A stretch of 64,000 nucleotides of DNA from Bacillota bacterium (GTDB lineage: Bacteria > Bacillota > UBA4882 > UBA8346). Location of the stretch: contig JAEZJK010000015.1 of assembly GCA_023415835.1 (NCBI GenBank), forward strand, positions 1 to 64,000. Reading direction: 5' to 3'. This document shows, piece by piece, positions 51,355-59,230 of the stretch. How positions within the stretch are numbered: position 1 is the stretch's first letter; every line of letters starts with the position of its first letter. The notes beneath the pieces were generated by a model. It ran no database searches. It saw nothing but the letters and a program-made list of their open reading frames with translations, and was not told the DNA's origin. Made by a program: the position numbers and the translations under genes.

Positions 51355-51438
51355 TGTAAATATAACAACGGCTTAACTTGCCCAGCCTTTCCATTCGGTA
51401 TCAAACCGATGGTGATGTCCGGGAAGGAATGGAGTTAA
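51355..51438 (+). pseudogene. Relic of a small CKY...CPAFPxGI phage protein
   Basis: An in-frame stretch reads CKYNNGLTCPAFPFGIKPMV to a stop, matching a conserved small phage protein (CKYxxGxxxCxAFPxGIP). Upstream codons have no start and the conserved C-terminal half is missing. It looks like a decayed gene. Confidence 0.4.
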
Positions 51439-51515
51439 GTTTAGGATGAAAGGCGAGCCTAAAGGAGAGCGGAAGCATTTGAAGCTGGTAAAGAAATAAA
51501 AAGCGAGGTTTTATT

Positions 51516-52010
51516 ATGAATACAATAAATTGTCCAAAATGCAATCATTCCCTTGAACAACAACCCGGCGAGATGTATCCATACGAATATTATTGCAATG
51601 AATGCAACACGGGATATCAAATTAAAGATAATCAGTTGCTAGCGGTTGGAGGAATGCTACTACAGGGCATGGGTTTAACCATACATGAAGGGCATGTAGT
51701 TCCAATGAATTATTTACAACCAATCATTCATAAATGCTTCAAAGATGTGTTTAAATCAGGCTTCACTCAAATCTTAAAAGAAAAGCTTGGTATTGAAATA
51801 ACTCCGGAAATTGAAGCAGCAATAGATGAAGTGATTATTCAAGCGGATAAAGAAAGTTTTTGTAAACCAAGCATTGACCCTTCCGGCCATCCGGTATACG
51901 CTTTAAAACAAGTATGCGAAAACAATAATATCGAAATTATCCCGGAAGTCGAAAAGCAATTAAGAGGCATTTGCGACGAACCAGTTACTATAGAAAGGCA
52001 AGAGACATGA
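51516..52010 (+). CDS. Zinc-ribbon phage protein (164 aa)
   Basis: ATG 51516. N-terminal zinc ribbon (CPKC...CNEC, residues 6-29), then a helical region with IHKCFKDVFKSGFTQILKEK. The end overlaps the LysM-like gene (ATGA). Function unknown; zinc-ribbon proteins are common in this part of phage genomes. Confidence 0.6.
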   Translation: MNTINCPKCNHSLEQQPGEMYPYEYYCNECNTGYQIKDNQLLAVGGMLLQGMGLTIHEGHVVPMNYLQPIIHKCFKDVFKSGFTQILKEKLGIEITPEIEAAIDEVIIQADKESFCKPSIDPSGHPVYALKQVCENNNIEIIPEVEKQLRGICDEPVTIERQET

Positions 52011-52309
52011 ATAATTATATCGAATACACCATTAAAGCCACTGATTCAGTCAAAGGCATCGCTAAGCGTTTCGGAGTGGAACTGAATGAACTGGTCAAGC
52101 TCAATCCGCAGGTTTGTACGCCATTACCGCAGATGGGCATAGTGTTAAGGATTCCGGTGGACCACTTGGAAGTGTTACCGGTTAATAACGTTGGAACCAT
52201 TGAAAAGTATATGGTTAAGTTGCCTGATAAGAGCGTTTACAAGGTTGATAAGGTTTTAAATGATGTGTCACAATTTGCGACACAAACCGCGACACAATCA
52301 AATAAATAG
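52007..52309 (+). CDS. LysM-domain protein (100 aa)
   Basis: ATG 52007 overlaps the preceding stop by 4 bp. Residues 5-50 (YTIKATDSVKGIAKRFGVEL, then NELVKLNPQV...LRIP) match a LysM carbohydrate-binding motif (DSVxxIAxRFxVxxxxLxxLNP). It may bind peptidoglycan or be a tail/capsid-associated adaptor. The C-terminal part is polar. Confidence 0.7.
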   Translation: MNNYIEYTIKATDSVKGIAKRFGVELNELVKLNPQVCTPLPQMGIVLRIPVDHLEVLPVNNVGTIEKYMVKLPDKSVYKVDKVLNDVSQFATQTATQSNK

Positions 52310-52358
52310 AGGTAGTAAAAGTAGTAAGCTAAGAAAATTAAAAACGAAGGCATGAAAA

Positions 52359-52655
52359 ATGGGTTATAACCAAATCATTAAACAGCCCAACGGGCTATTC
52401 TGTGTATATTCACCAAGACTTGTCGATGTTATTCAATACGATGTAACCCCCGAAGAAATAATCCAAAAAAGAATTGAAGAGGCTGAAAAACAAATACGGG
52501 CTTCTGTTGAGAAAGAAATTAAAAAAATCGAATCTAGGGATGAGAATGATTGTTATTCGATCAACTTTGAGAAACTGTGTAAATTTGTAATGGAAGATCA
52601 CGGGAAAGATTATAGTAAAGGGATTAAAGAGTATTACAATAAACACAAAGACTAA
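52359..52655 (+). CDS. Phage protein of unknown function (98 aa)
   Basis: ATG 52359. The start GYNQIIKQPNGLFCVYSPRL and coiled region (EEIIQKRIEEAEKQIRASVE) suggest a small structural or regulatory protein. Followed by a terminator. Function unknown. Confidence 0.6.
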   Translation: MGYNQIIKQPNGLFCVYSPRLVDVIQYDVTPEEIIQKRIEEAEKQIRASVEKEIKKIESRDENDCYSINFEKLCKFVMEDHGKDYSKGIKEYYNKHKD

Positions 52656-52677
52656 TATAAGCCAATACAATTAATTG

Positions 52678-52706
52678 ACCGCCAATTCAAGGCGGCTTTT
52701 CTTTTG
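52678..52706 (+). terminator. Rho-independent terminator
   Basis: ACCGCC (52678-52683) pairs with GGCGG (52691-52695), followed by CTTTTCTTTT. Confidence 0.75.
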
Positions 52707-52871
52707 TCAAAATTAACCCAGGGGCGGATGCCGCATGTTAGGTCTTCGTGTTGGGGAAGCAGAACCCCAACGACCTCGCCTTCAAACTCTGGTGATGAGT
52801 CCAGGGTCCCTGGAAGAAATAATGTTTTAAAGGCAGAGAGACAGTAACTAAGAAACGAAAGGAAGATATTA
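52707..52871. other. Structured spacer
   Basis: GTTGGGG-AAGCAGAA-CCCCAAC (about 52752-52773) can form a strong hairpin. A 31-codon frame runs over it but no ribosome binding site supports it. Confidence 0.4.
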
Positions 52872-53282
52872 ATGATAGTAAAGTATTTAAAAGGAGATGT
52901 CTGGGGATTTATTGATAATGTTCGACAAATCGCCACTAAAAATGTCGACACCGAAGACTCGATAAGGCAATACAACGAAGAAGTTGAAAAGGGAGAAAGG
53001 GAAGACATTGCTAGCTTTATGAATGGCGAAAAATCAACGGTGGAAGTTTCAATGTCAAATAAAGTCTTCCTTATGGCAACAGAAAATGATCTAGAGGATA
53101 TCATTGGAGATGTCCATCGAGAAAACCTTCTTGATCCATTGTTGACCTCTAAAAACTATCCAGCAAAAACTATATTGCTTTATCTTAACGATCACAAAGA
53201 GCATCACAACGTTGTTTTAATTACAAACCAAACCACCTACTTAATGAACGACAAAGGCCAAACAATTGAAAGATTAGTTTAA
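52872..53282 (+). CDS. Phage protein of unknown function (136 aa)
   Basis: ATG 52872 follows GAAAGGAAG. A mixed alpha/beta product with an acidic middle (EEVEKGEREDIASFMNGEKS) and strand-rich end (YPAKTILLYLNDHKEHHNVV). No family recognised. Confidence 0.6.
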   Translation: MIVKYLKGDVWGFIDNVRQIATKNVDTEDSIRQYNEEVEKGEREDIASFMNGEKSTVEVSMSNKVFLMATENDLEDIIGDVHRENLLDPLLTSKNYPAKTILLYLNDHKEHHNVVLITNQTTYLMNDKGQTIERLV

Positions 53283-53434
53283 AACTCATAACTCTCTGCC
53301 TTTTTTAATAATTTTTTGGAAATTAACCGCCTAACAAGCGGTTTTAATATTGCCTAAAACATGCGGCGGCTTACAATTGCATGGTTTATTAAAACAAATT
53401 AATGGTCGACGGACCTAAAACGGGGTGATTATCA

Positions 53435-54142
53435 ATGAAAAAGCTTTTAAAACTATTACGCCTTATCCTATTGGCTCCGGCCATTTTTTTATTTGCGGCT
53501 GAAGGAGATGGAGGAACAGGCGGAAGCGGTGGAGACGGGAAAGGCTCCAACACCGGGGGCGATGGCGGAAAAAGCAATGAAGGGGATAAAGGTGGAGGCA
53601 GTGCCGGTGATCAAAGAGATAAAGGTGGCGACTCCGGAGACGGGAAGGGCGGTGGAACCGAAAAGCTCAATTTGACCCAAACCGAACTTGATGCCATCAT
53701 TGAAAGGCGCCTAGCCCGCGACCGCAAAGAACGGGAAAAAGCTGCCGAAGAAGAGAAGAAAAAGTCTGCCATGACTGAAGCCGAACGCCTCAAGGTTGAG
53801 AAAGAAGAGGCCGACAAAAAGGCTCAGGCCGCCCAGGAAGCAGCGGACCAACGAATCATTAAGGCAGAACTGAAAGTTCAGGCGGCAGCTCTCGGGGTGA
53901 AGCCGGAAAAACTGGCCTATGTCACCAAGTTAGCCGATATTTCCGGAATTGATGTCACTGACGGGGAGCCTGATGCCAAGGCAGTAAAGAAAGCTGTTGA
54001 AGCGGTGATTAAGGATTTGCCTGAGCTTGTTGGCGGTAAAGGTAGTGGGGGTGTAGGCGGTGGAGCAAACCCCGGAGGAAGTGGCGGGCAAGGAAATTCC
54101 ATGAATGATTTTATTCGTCGTGCTTCTGGAAGATTAAATTAA
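53435..54142 (+). CDS. Capsid scaffolding protein (DUF4355-like) with hydrophobic N-terminus
   Basis: The 235-aa product is the usual phage scaffold: a glycine-rich stretch (residues 22-73), a conserved LTQTELDAIIERRLARDRKE segment, a long charged coiled coil and a glycine-rich tail. Residues 1-22 (MKKLLKLLRLILLAPAIFLF) are unusually hydrophobic, ending before the FAAEGDGG that resembles the usual LQFFAxG-type start of such proteins. It guides capsid assembly and is encoded directly upstream of the capsid. Confidence 0.85.
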   Translation: MKKLLKLLRLILLAPAIFLFAAEGDGGTGGSGGDGKGSNTGGDGGKSNEGDKGGGSAGDQRDKGGDSGDGKGGGTEKLNLTQTELDAIIERRLARDRKEREKAAEEEKKKSAMTEAERLKVEKEEADKKAQAAQEAADQRIIKAELKVQAAALGVKPEKLAYVTKLADISGIDVTDGEPDAKAVKKAVEAVIKDLPELVGGKGSGGVGGGANPGGSGGQGNSMNDFIRRASGRLN

Positions 54143-54166
54143 TTAAACGAAAGGTGGAATTTTGTA

Positions 54167-55267
54167 ATGAATAATATTTCCTTTGTATGGGCTATTGCAG
54201 TAATGATGGCAATGGCCGTATTAATGGTTATGGTGGTTTTCTCAATTAAAAGTCCATTGAGATTCAAACGGATTTTGAAAGCGGCTGTCTTTGGACCCTT
54301 CGTGCTAATGTTCGGTGCTTATGGCGACATGACTAGCCGTACAGATGCAGAAGCATTAATTCCTGACGAAATTAGCAAAGAAATTATTCAGGGCGTACCT
54401 CAGCAGAGTGCAATTATGAGGTTGGCACGTAAATTACCTAATATGTCCCGTAAACAGCAAACCATGCCTATTTTAAGCGCCCTGGCTACCGCGTATTTTG
54501 TCAACGGCGATACCGGCTTGAAACAAACCACTAAGCAAGCTTGGGACAAAAAGAGCATTGTAGCCGAGGAACTGGCCGTTATTGTTCCGATTCCTGAAGC
54601 AGTGCTTGACGATGCCGACTATGATATGTGGGGAGAAATTAAGCCGCGTATCGTTGAGGCGTTTGGAATTGCTTTCGACCAAGCTGGGTTTTACTCGACC
54701 AACAAACCATCTTCTTGGCCGGAGGGGTTGTTGGTTGGAGCTACTGCTGCCGGAAATGTTGTCGCACTAGGAACCAACGAGGACCTTTATGACGATATTC
54801 TCGGAGAAAACGGTACTTTGTCTAAAGTTGAGCTTGACGGTTTCAATGTGACGGGTCATGTTGGCGCTTTGGCTATGAAATCCCGCTTGCGTGGATTAAG
54901 GGATGCCGATAAACGTCCGTTATTCATTTCCAACATGCAAGATTCTGCAAGGTATATGCTCGACGGAAATGAGATGGTGTTTCCGCTAAATGGAGCTGTC
55001 GACCCAGAACAAAGTTTGTTAATCAGCGGTGACTGGTCTCAATTAGTTTATGCAATTCGCCAAGATATTACTTATAAAGTTCTTACTGAGGCTGTTATCC
55101 AAGATGCCGAGGGCAAAATCCTTTACAACTTAGCCCAACAGGATATGGTGGCTCTTCGCGCTGTTATGCGTCTCGGCTGGCAGCTACCGAACCCGATTAA
55201 TCGGATTAATACTAATAACACTACCAGGTATCCTTTTGCGGTATTAAAGCCTGCCGTAACTCCTTAA
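54167..55267 (+). CDS. Major capsid protein with N-terminal hydrophobic extension
   Basis: The 366-aa product contains an HK97-fold capsid start (RTDAEALIPDEISKEIIQGV, PQQSAIMRLARKLPNMSRKQ) from residue 56 and a normal capsid end. Residues 1-55 carry two hydrophobic stretches (about 5-27 and 36-50) before MFGAYGDMTS. Start ATG 54167 has an AAAGGTGG site; internal ATGs at 54308 and 54329 do not. Whether the extension is retained in particles is unknown. Confidence 0.88.
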   Translation: MNNISFVWAIAVMMAMAVLMVMVVFSIKSPLRFKRILKAAVFGPFVLMFGAYGDMTSRTDAEALIPDEISKEIIQGVPQQSAIMRLARKLPNMSRKQQTMPILSALATAYFVNGDTGLKQTTKQAWDKKSIVAEELAVIVPIPEAVLDDADYDMWGEIKPRIVEAFGIAFDQAGFYSTNKPSSWPEGLLVGATAAGNVVALGTNEDLYDDILGENGTLSKVELDGFNVTGHVGALAMKSRLRGLRDADKRPLFISNMQDSARYMLDGNEMVFPLNGAVDPEQSLLISGDWSQLVYAIRQDITYKVLTEAVIQDAEGKILYNLAQQDMVALRAVMRLGWQLPNPINRINTNNTTRYPFAVLKPAVTP

Positions 55268-55333
55268 CGGTTTAAAAGTAATGATTAGCGCAGTGGTAAA
55301 ATCTCTGCGCTAATCAGAAAGGAAGGTATAGAC

Positions 55334-55798
55334 TTGAAAGTATCAATGTTAACTGAAACGAGTTGGTATGAAAAACATCTTAAAATTGGCGACGAAATAG
55401 ATGTTCCCGCAGAAGTTGGTCAATGTTGGGTGAATCGCAGAATTGCCGTTCTGGTCGAAACAAAGCCGAAAGAATCGACTGTCCCCGAACTCAAAGAAAT
55501 TGCTAAAGGGCTTGGGATTTCCGGCTACAATCAGATGAACAAAAATGAGTTATTGGTCGCAATTGCTGAAGCCGAAGAAACTAAAAAAGCAGCTGCCGAA
55601 CTAAAGGAACTTCAAATCAAAGCGCAGTCTTTGGGTTTTAGTTCTGTTGAAACAATGACTAAAGAAGAACTGGAAGAGGCTATCTCTCTTGGCTCTAAAG
55701 TCGTTGAGTTAAATATTGAAGGCGCTGAAACTATGACTAAAGAGCAAGTACTTAAGGCCATTGAAGAGGCGACCAAAAAAGGCGCTGATAAGGAATGA
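55334..55798 (+). CDS. Head protein with Rho-N/SAP-like repeats (154 aa)
   Basis: TTG 55334 follows AAAGGAAGG. Residues 48-80 (STVPELKEIAKGLGISGYNQ) match a SAP/Rho N-terminal-type motif; similar segments recur (IKAQSLGFSSVETMTKEELE, TMTKEQVLKAIEE). Such repeats in phages occur in decoration or connector proteins. Overlaps the next gene start by 4 bp. Confidence 0.65.
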   Translation: MKVSMLTETSWYEKHLKIGDEIDVPAEVGQCWVNRRIAVLVETKPKESTVPELKEIAKGLGISGYNQMNKNELLVAIAEAEETKKAAAELKELQIKAQSLGFSSVETMTKEELEEAISLGSKVVELNIEGAETMTKEQVLKAIEEATKKGADKE

Positions 55799-56136
55799 AA
55801 AAAGTATTACTCACCATGCCAATTCGAGGACCGTCAGACCCCAAAGAACGACATGAGGCCGGAGAAACTTTAATCGTTACCAATAAAGAAGCGGATAACA
55901 TCTTGAAACATGGCGCCGGAATTGTTACTAACACATTACCGGATCCGGAGGTGATAGACGATGCCAACATTAGAGCAAGCCGTGACTTACTTCTCAACTC
56001 ACCTGGACAACGCAACCTGGACAGCGGCGGACGAACCGACAAAAACAGCACTGCTAACAGCCGCCGAGGTGGAAATAAACAGCCTTCCACTCAAGGCAAT
56101 GATCACCAACGAACTCAAAAACAAGGCGATATTTGA
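55795..56136 (+). CDS. Small head protein with a long out-of-frame overlap (113 aa)
   Basis: ATG 55795 overlaps the preceding stop. Residues 1-56 look natural (MKKVLLTMPIRGPSDPKERH, EAGETLIVTNKEADNILKHG). After residue 56 the frame continues 176 bp into the next gene in another frame and reads as low-quality sequence (GGRTDKNSTANSRRGGNKQP). The original stop may have been lost. It lies between capsid and connector genes. Confidence 0.55.
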   Translation: MKKVLLTMPIRGPSDPKERHEAGETLIVTNKEADNILKHGAGIVTNTLPDPEVIDDANIRASRDLLLNSPGQRNLDSGGRTDKNSTANSRRGGNKQPSTQGNDHQRTQKQGDI

Positions 56137-56320
56137 GCAGGCTATTTTTCGGCTGAAGTATGGCGATAAAAGGGAAAATGTGCAGGCTCACGGTGTCAAA
56201 TCTGTTTCCATTTCCGGTGGCGCTTCCGAATCATACACTCAGTTAGTGTTTGGTATCCCGTTGGCTCCCCGAGCGAAACTATTTTTGACCGGTCAATTTC
56301 AAGTGGGGGCGATAGTATGA
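55961..56320 (+). CDS. Head-tail connector (119 aa)
   Basis: ATG 55961 has a perfect GGAGGTG site. A helical N-terminal half (TLEQAVTYFSTHLDNATWTA, ALLTAAEVEINSLPLKAM) and a strand-rich end match small DnaT-like/gp6-like connectors. It probably joins the portal ring. Stop overlaps the next ATG. Confidence 0.7.
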   Translation: MPTLEQAVTYFSTHLDNATWTAADEPTKTALLTAAEVEINSLPLKAMITNELKNKAIFEQAIFRLKYGDKRENVQAHGVKSVSISGGASESYTQLVFGIPLAPRAKLFLTGQFQVGAIV

Positions 56321-56631
56321 ACCTTTTGGATATTTATTTAAACCAAAGTCTAATATGGATCCCAGCACAGAGAAATGCAGACGGAACCACTAAAAAAGAT
56401 GGCTCCGGGAGAGTGTTATATAACAACGAATTATCTATTAAAGGATTTCTGTGCGATAAATTCCAAATGATTCGCGATAAAACCGGGGCTGAAGTTATTT
56501 CTTCCGGATTTGCTAAAGTTAAGGTAATGGTTGAAATTGATGACAAAATCAATGGGCGGCTTATAATCGGGCGAAACATCCACAAAGACTTTACCGGAGA
56601 AGATGAAGGCCGGACGGTATACCTCAAATGA
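56317..56631 (+). CDS. Head-tail joining protein (104 aa)
   Basis: ATG 56317 overlaps the previous stop (ATGA). Beta-rich product (NQSLIWIPAQRNADGTTKKD, KVKVMVEIDDKINGRLIIGR) with the position of the second connector component in SPP1/HK97-type phages. No strong motif. Confidence 0.65.
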   Translation: MNLLDIYLNQSLIWIPAQRNADGTTKKDGSGRVLYNNELSIKGFLCDKFQMIRDKTGAEVISSGFAKVKVMVEIDDKINGRLIIGRNIHKDFTGEDEGRTVYLK

Positions 56632-57101
56632 GCGATGATATTTTTAAATTTGACTTTGATTTTGAGGGAATCGACGAGGTTTGTAATAACCTCGATCTAT
56701 ATGACCAGAAAGCAATTGATGCCGTTACTCATGCCCAGGTTGAAAATACTGAAGCTCTTCTTGGAAAGTCAATGCGAATCGTCCCTCATGATGAAGGTAT
56801 GCTCGAAGGATCCGGGAGCGCTAAAGTAAACGAAGTCGAAGTTGCCGGAGTTGAACCAGACGAAGGGGAAGAAGGATCATTTCATGTTGTTTCAAAGGGA
56901 GAACCAAATTCGGTTCGCCCGGGTGCAGTCATAACCGGAACGGTTAGCTATAACAAACCATATGCAGCCAGGCAACATGAAGATTTAAGTTACCGGCATA
57001 AGGAAGGGCGCCAAGCCAAATATTTGGAACAGCCGCTTAAAGAATTTGTTCGCCAGTTCGCCCAAAATATAACCAAAGCGATTAAGGGGGTTAGGAGATG
57101 A
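56628..57101 (+). CDS. Head-tail connector, HK97 gp10-like (157 aa)
   Basis: ATG 56628 overlaps the previous stop. The pattern FEGIDEVCNNLDLYDQKAID, then YNKPYAARQHEDLSYRHKEG and KYLEQPLKEFVRQFAQNI is that of HK97 gp10-type tail-completion proteins. Confidence 0.72.
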   Translation: MSDDIFKFDFDFEGIDEVCNNLDLYDQKAIDAVTHAQVENTEALLGKSMRIVPHDEGMLEGSGSAKVNEVEVAGVEPDEGEEGSFHVVSKGEPNSVRPGAVITGTVSYNKPYAARQHEDLSYRHKEGRQAKYLEQPLKEFVRQFAQNITKAIKGVRR

Positions 57102-57523
57102 ATGCGAAGGATTTAGCTGAATATTGCGCTTCGCCTCCGGAACCGGAGGGAGGGGAAGAGCCGCTTAATACTCCGGATTTAGGAGTTATTGGTGAAACTC
57201 TCTTTTATTCATATCTGCCAAACAACCCTGATAATTGTGTTGTTATTTATGACACCGGCGGATGGGCGAAAGATCTGGATATAACAAGGAGCGATCCAAC
57301 ATTCCAATTTGTATTTAGAGCGGCCAGTTATGACGAAGCCCAAGTATTAATCAAAAAGTTTAAAGACTGGTTTATTCCTGATGGTATCCCGAAAAAGCTG
57401 TTTAATATCGGCTTATATTACATTCATTTGGTTCAACCTTTACAGGCTGAACCTTTTCATTTGGGGCAAGACCAAAACGGCCGGGATAAGTTTACCTGGA
57501 ATTTCACCTTTATAGTTCACTAA
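57098..57523 (+). CDS. Minor capsid/tail-terminator protein (141 aa)
   Basis: ATG 57098 overlaps the previous stop. The product resembles Firmicute phage minor capsid proteins of the tail-terminator position (VIYDTGGWAKDLDITRSDPT, FQFVFRAASYDEAQVLIKKF). It lies right before the major tail gene, as expected. Confidence 0.7.
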   Translation: MNAKDLAEYCASPPEPEGGEEPLNTPDLGVIGETLFYSYLPNNPDNCVVIYDTGGWAKDLDITRSDPTFQFVFRAASYDEAQVLIKKFKDWFIPDGIPKKLFNIGLYYIHLVQPLQAEPFHLGQDQNGRDKFTWNFTFIVH

Positions 57524-57546
57524 ATTAAACGAAAGGATGTGATTAT

Positions 57547-58398
57547 ATGCCACAGTGGCAAATGGGGCCGGCTAAATGGTTTTGGGGTGGAACTGGATCC
57601 GAACACTTGCAAGACGTTTATACTAAAGGGGCTGAATTTACCGTTACCCCCCAAACTCAACCAGTAGAGTTTGACATCGTTGGTCATGTCGACGACATCG
57701 AAACCGATCTATCGGTAGAAGCTAAAATCGCCATAGCATTGGCTCCAAAAATGGATATTAGTACATTCCTCCCGTATATCAACAAAATAGTTGACGGGGA
57801 CAAAGTACTCTTCGATGGCGTGGTAGACATTGGACGGAGCTTGAGAGACAGGGGCAAAGCTTTGATGTTGCATCCTGCCAATCTACCCGACAGCGATGTT
57901 AGCCAAGACTTTTACATGCCTTGCGCTGTCTGTACGTCTGGATTCAGAGTAGTCTACGATAACACGACTGTCCGGATTATCGAAGCTACCTTTACAGGCT
58001 ATGTTGACAATCTGACCAGTAAACGCAAGTTTCAAATCGGTGACCGGACCGCAGCGGTTGATGTAACGCCTCCAACGGTCGATAGTACAGTACCGTTGGA
58101 TGATGCGGTTGATGTTCCGGTTGCAAGCGGGTTGAACATTGATTTTGTAATGGATGAGGCCATTGATCCGGCGACCGTGATTAAGAGCAATACTTTAATC
58201 ATGAAGACTACAGATCAATCTGTTTTCTCCAATTACACAGTGACCTATCTTTCCGCCGCGAAGACAATCCGGTTAACGACTACCGCAGTTTTAGCCAACT
58301 CCACCGAGTATGTAGTAACTTTAACAACCGGAGTCAAGGACGTGAATGGTAACGCTATAGCGGCTCCGGCTACGCTCAAATTTACTACCGCAGCTTAG
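57547..58398 (+). CDS. Major tail protein with C-terminal Ig-like domain
   Basis: ATG 57547. Residues about 1-180 are tail-tube-like (FTVTPQTQPVEFDIVGHVDD). Residues 180-283 form a Big_5/SbsA-type Ig-like domain (PPTVDSTVPLDDAVDVPVAS ... NSTEYVVTLTTGVKDVNGNA). Ig-like decorations on tail tubes are common and may bind host glycans. Confidence 0.85.
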   Translation: MPQWQMGPAKWFWGGTGSEHLQDVYTKGAEFTVTPQTQPVEFDIVGHVDDIETDLSVEAKIAIALAPKMDISTFLPYINKIVDGDKVLFDGVVDIGRSLRDRGKALMLHPANLPDSDVSQDFYMPCAVCTSGFRVVYDNTTVRIIEATFTGYVDNLTSKRKFQIGDRTAAVDVTPPTVDSTVPLDDAVDVPVASGLNIDFVMDEAIDPATVIKSNTLIMKTTDQSVFSNYTVTYLSAAKTIRLTTTAVLANSTEYVVTLTTGVKDVNGNAIAAPATLKFTTAA

Positions 58399-58419
58399 TT
58401 AATGAATTGTTATTGAAAA

Positions 58420-58450
58420 GGGGAGGGCTAAAAACCCTCTCCTTGATTTT
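58420..58450 (+). terminator. Partial terminator or mRNA stem after the major tail gene
   Basis: GGGGAGGG (58420-58427) pairs with CCCTCTCC (58435-58442) with one G-T pair, followed by TTGATTTT. It may reduce read-through to downstream tail genes. Confidence 0.6.
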
Positions 58451-58476
58451 AAAAACTTAAGTTGGAGGAAATTACA

Positions 58477-58911
58477 ATGCAAACCTATATCGACCTTGAT
58501 AAATTGGTACCTGAAAAGTTAACGATGAAAATAAACGATAAAGTGTATGACGTTAAAGATATAACCGTGGAGATGTTCCTTGAAATCCTGCAACTCTGCG
58601 AATTAGGAGTTGGTCATGATCCGAACCTCACCAGTTTTATTGACGAACTAAAAAAGGCAGTTAAAAAGAACTGGATTGTTCGGGCTATAGACAAAATTCA
58701 AAGACTCATTCGCCGCGGGAAGCCTATTTCCGATGATGAAGGCAAAAAGAAACTGGCACGATTTCTTAAAAAAGTTGTTCCGGATTTACCAATGCCAATT
58801 CTCCGGGCCATGAGTCAAGCGCAGATTCAGGGTTTCTTAGAATTTCTGATTCAGTCTTATTACACAGGGCAAACTGACCCAAATTTTCAGAAACCGATGG
58901 CGAGACTGTAA
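58477..58911 (+). CDS. Tail assembly chaperone, short form (gpG-like)
   Basis: ATG 58477 has GGAGG at a good distance; an earlier in-frame codon has not. The 144-aa product (KINDKVYDVKDITVEMFLEI to FLEFLIQSYYTGQTDPNFQK) sits between major tail and tape measure, the invariable slot of the gpG-type chaperone. A -1 slippery heptamer near its end gives a fused longer form. Confidence 0.75.
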   Translation: MQTYIDLDKLVPEKLTMKINDKVYDVKDITVEMFLEILQLCELGVGHDPNLTSFIDELKKAVKKNWIVRAIDKIQRLIRRGKPISDDEGKKKLARFLKKVVPDLPMPILRAMSQAQIQGFLEFLIQSYYTGQTDPNFQKPMARL

Positions 58912-59219
58912 AGCCTGAAAAGCTCGACATCGGATGGTCCTTTTCAGAGTTCTTGCATTGGTATCCTGGTTATACAGAGGAATCAATGATGCAAATGTCG
59001 GTGCGACGGTTCTTTTTGTTACAAAAGAACATTGCAAAGATACAAGCGCGAGAAAATTATGATCGCTGGTTAATGTCTAACTGGAGCTACCTTGGAGCAG
59101 AAGCCAAAGAGTTTAAAGAAAAATACTTCGCCAATATGGTTAAGGTTGCCTTTCCTGATTCAGAGGCAGCAAAACCTTATTGGGATAATCCGGAGCCAGG
59201 CCTAAAACAGATTAAATAG
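58477..59219 (+). CDS. Tail assembly chaperone, frameshifted long form (gpGT-like)
   Basis: Translation slips -1 at AAATTTT (58881-58887), so the product is read from 58477-58887 and then 58887-59219. It would have 247 aa, with a T domain from KPEKLDIGWSFSEFLHWYPG through SMMQMSVRRFFLLQKNIAKI. The T part has no start of its own with a good site. In lambda and related phages the ratio of the two forms is required for tail assembly. Confidence 0.8.
58881..58887 (+). promoter_or_regulatory. -1 ribosomal frameshift site A-AAT-TTT
   Basis: The heptamer AAATTTT fits X-XXY-YYZ in the reading frame of the chaperone gene (AAT = codon 136). The -1 frame is open to 59219 and the 0 frame ends 24 nt later. 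Confidence 0.85.
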
Positions 59220-59230
59220 GAGGGATTGAT

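Noticed and set aside
51320..51376. 18-codon frame MTDPYQSL
   Set aside because: Too short, no ribosome binding site, and overlaps the CKY remnant in another frame.
52652..53104. Leftward 150-codon frame
   Set aside because: It opposes a gene with a good ribosome binding site and crosses a terminator.
53489..53817. Leftward frames over the scaffold gene
   Set aside because: Serine/proline-rich shadows of a glycine-rich and charged coding region.
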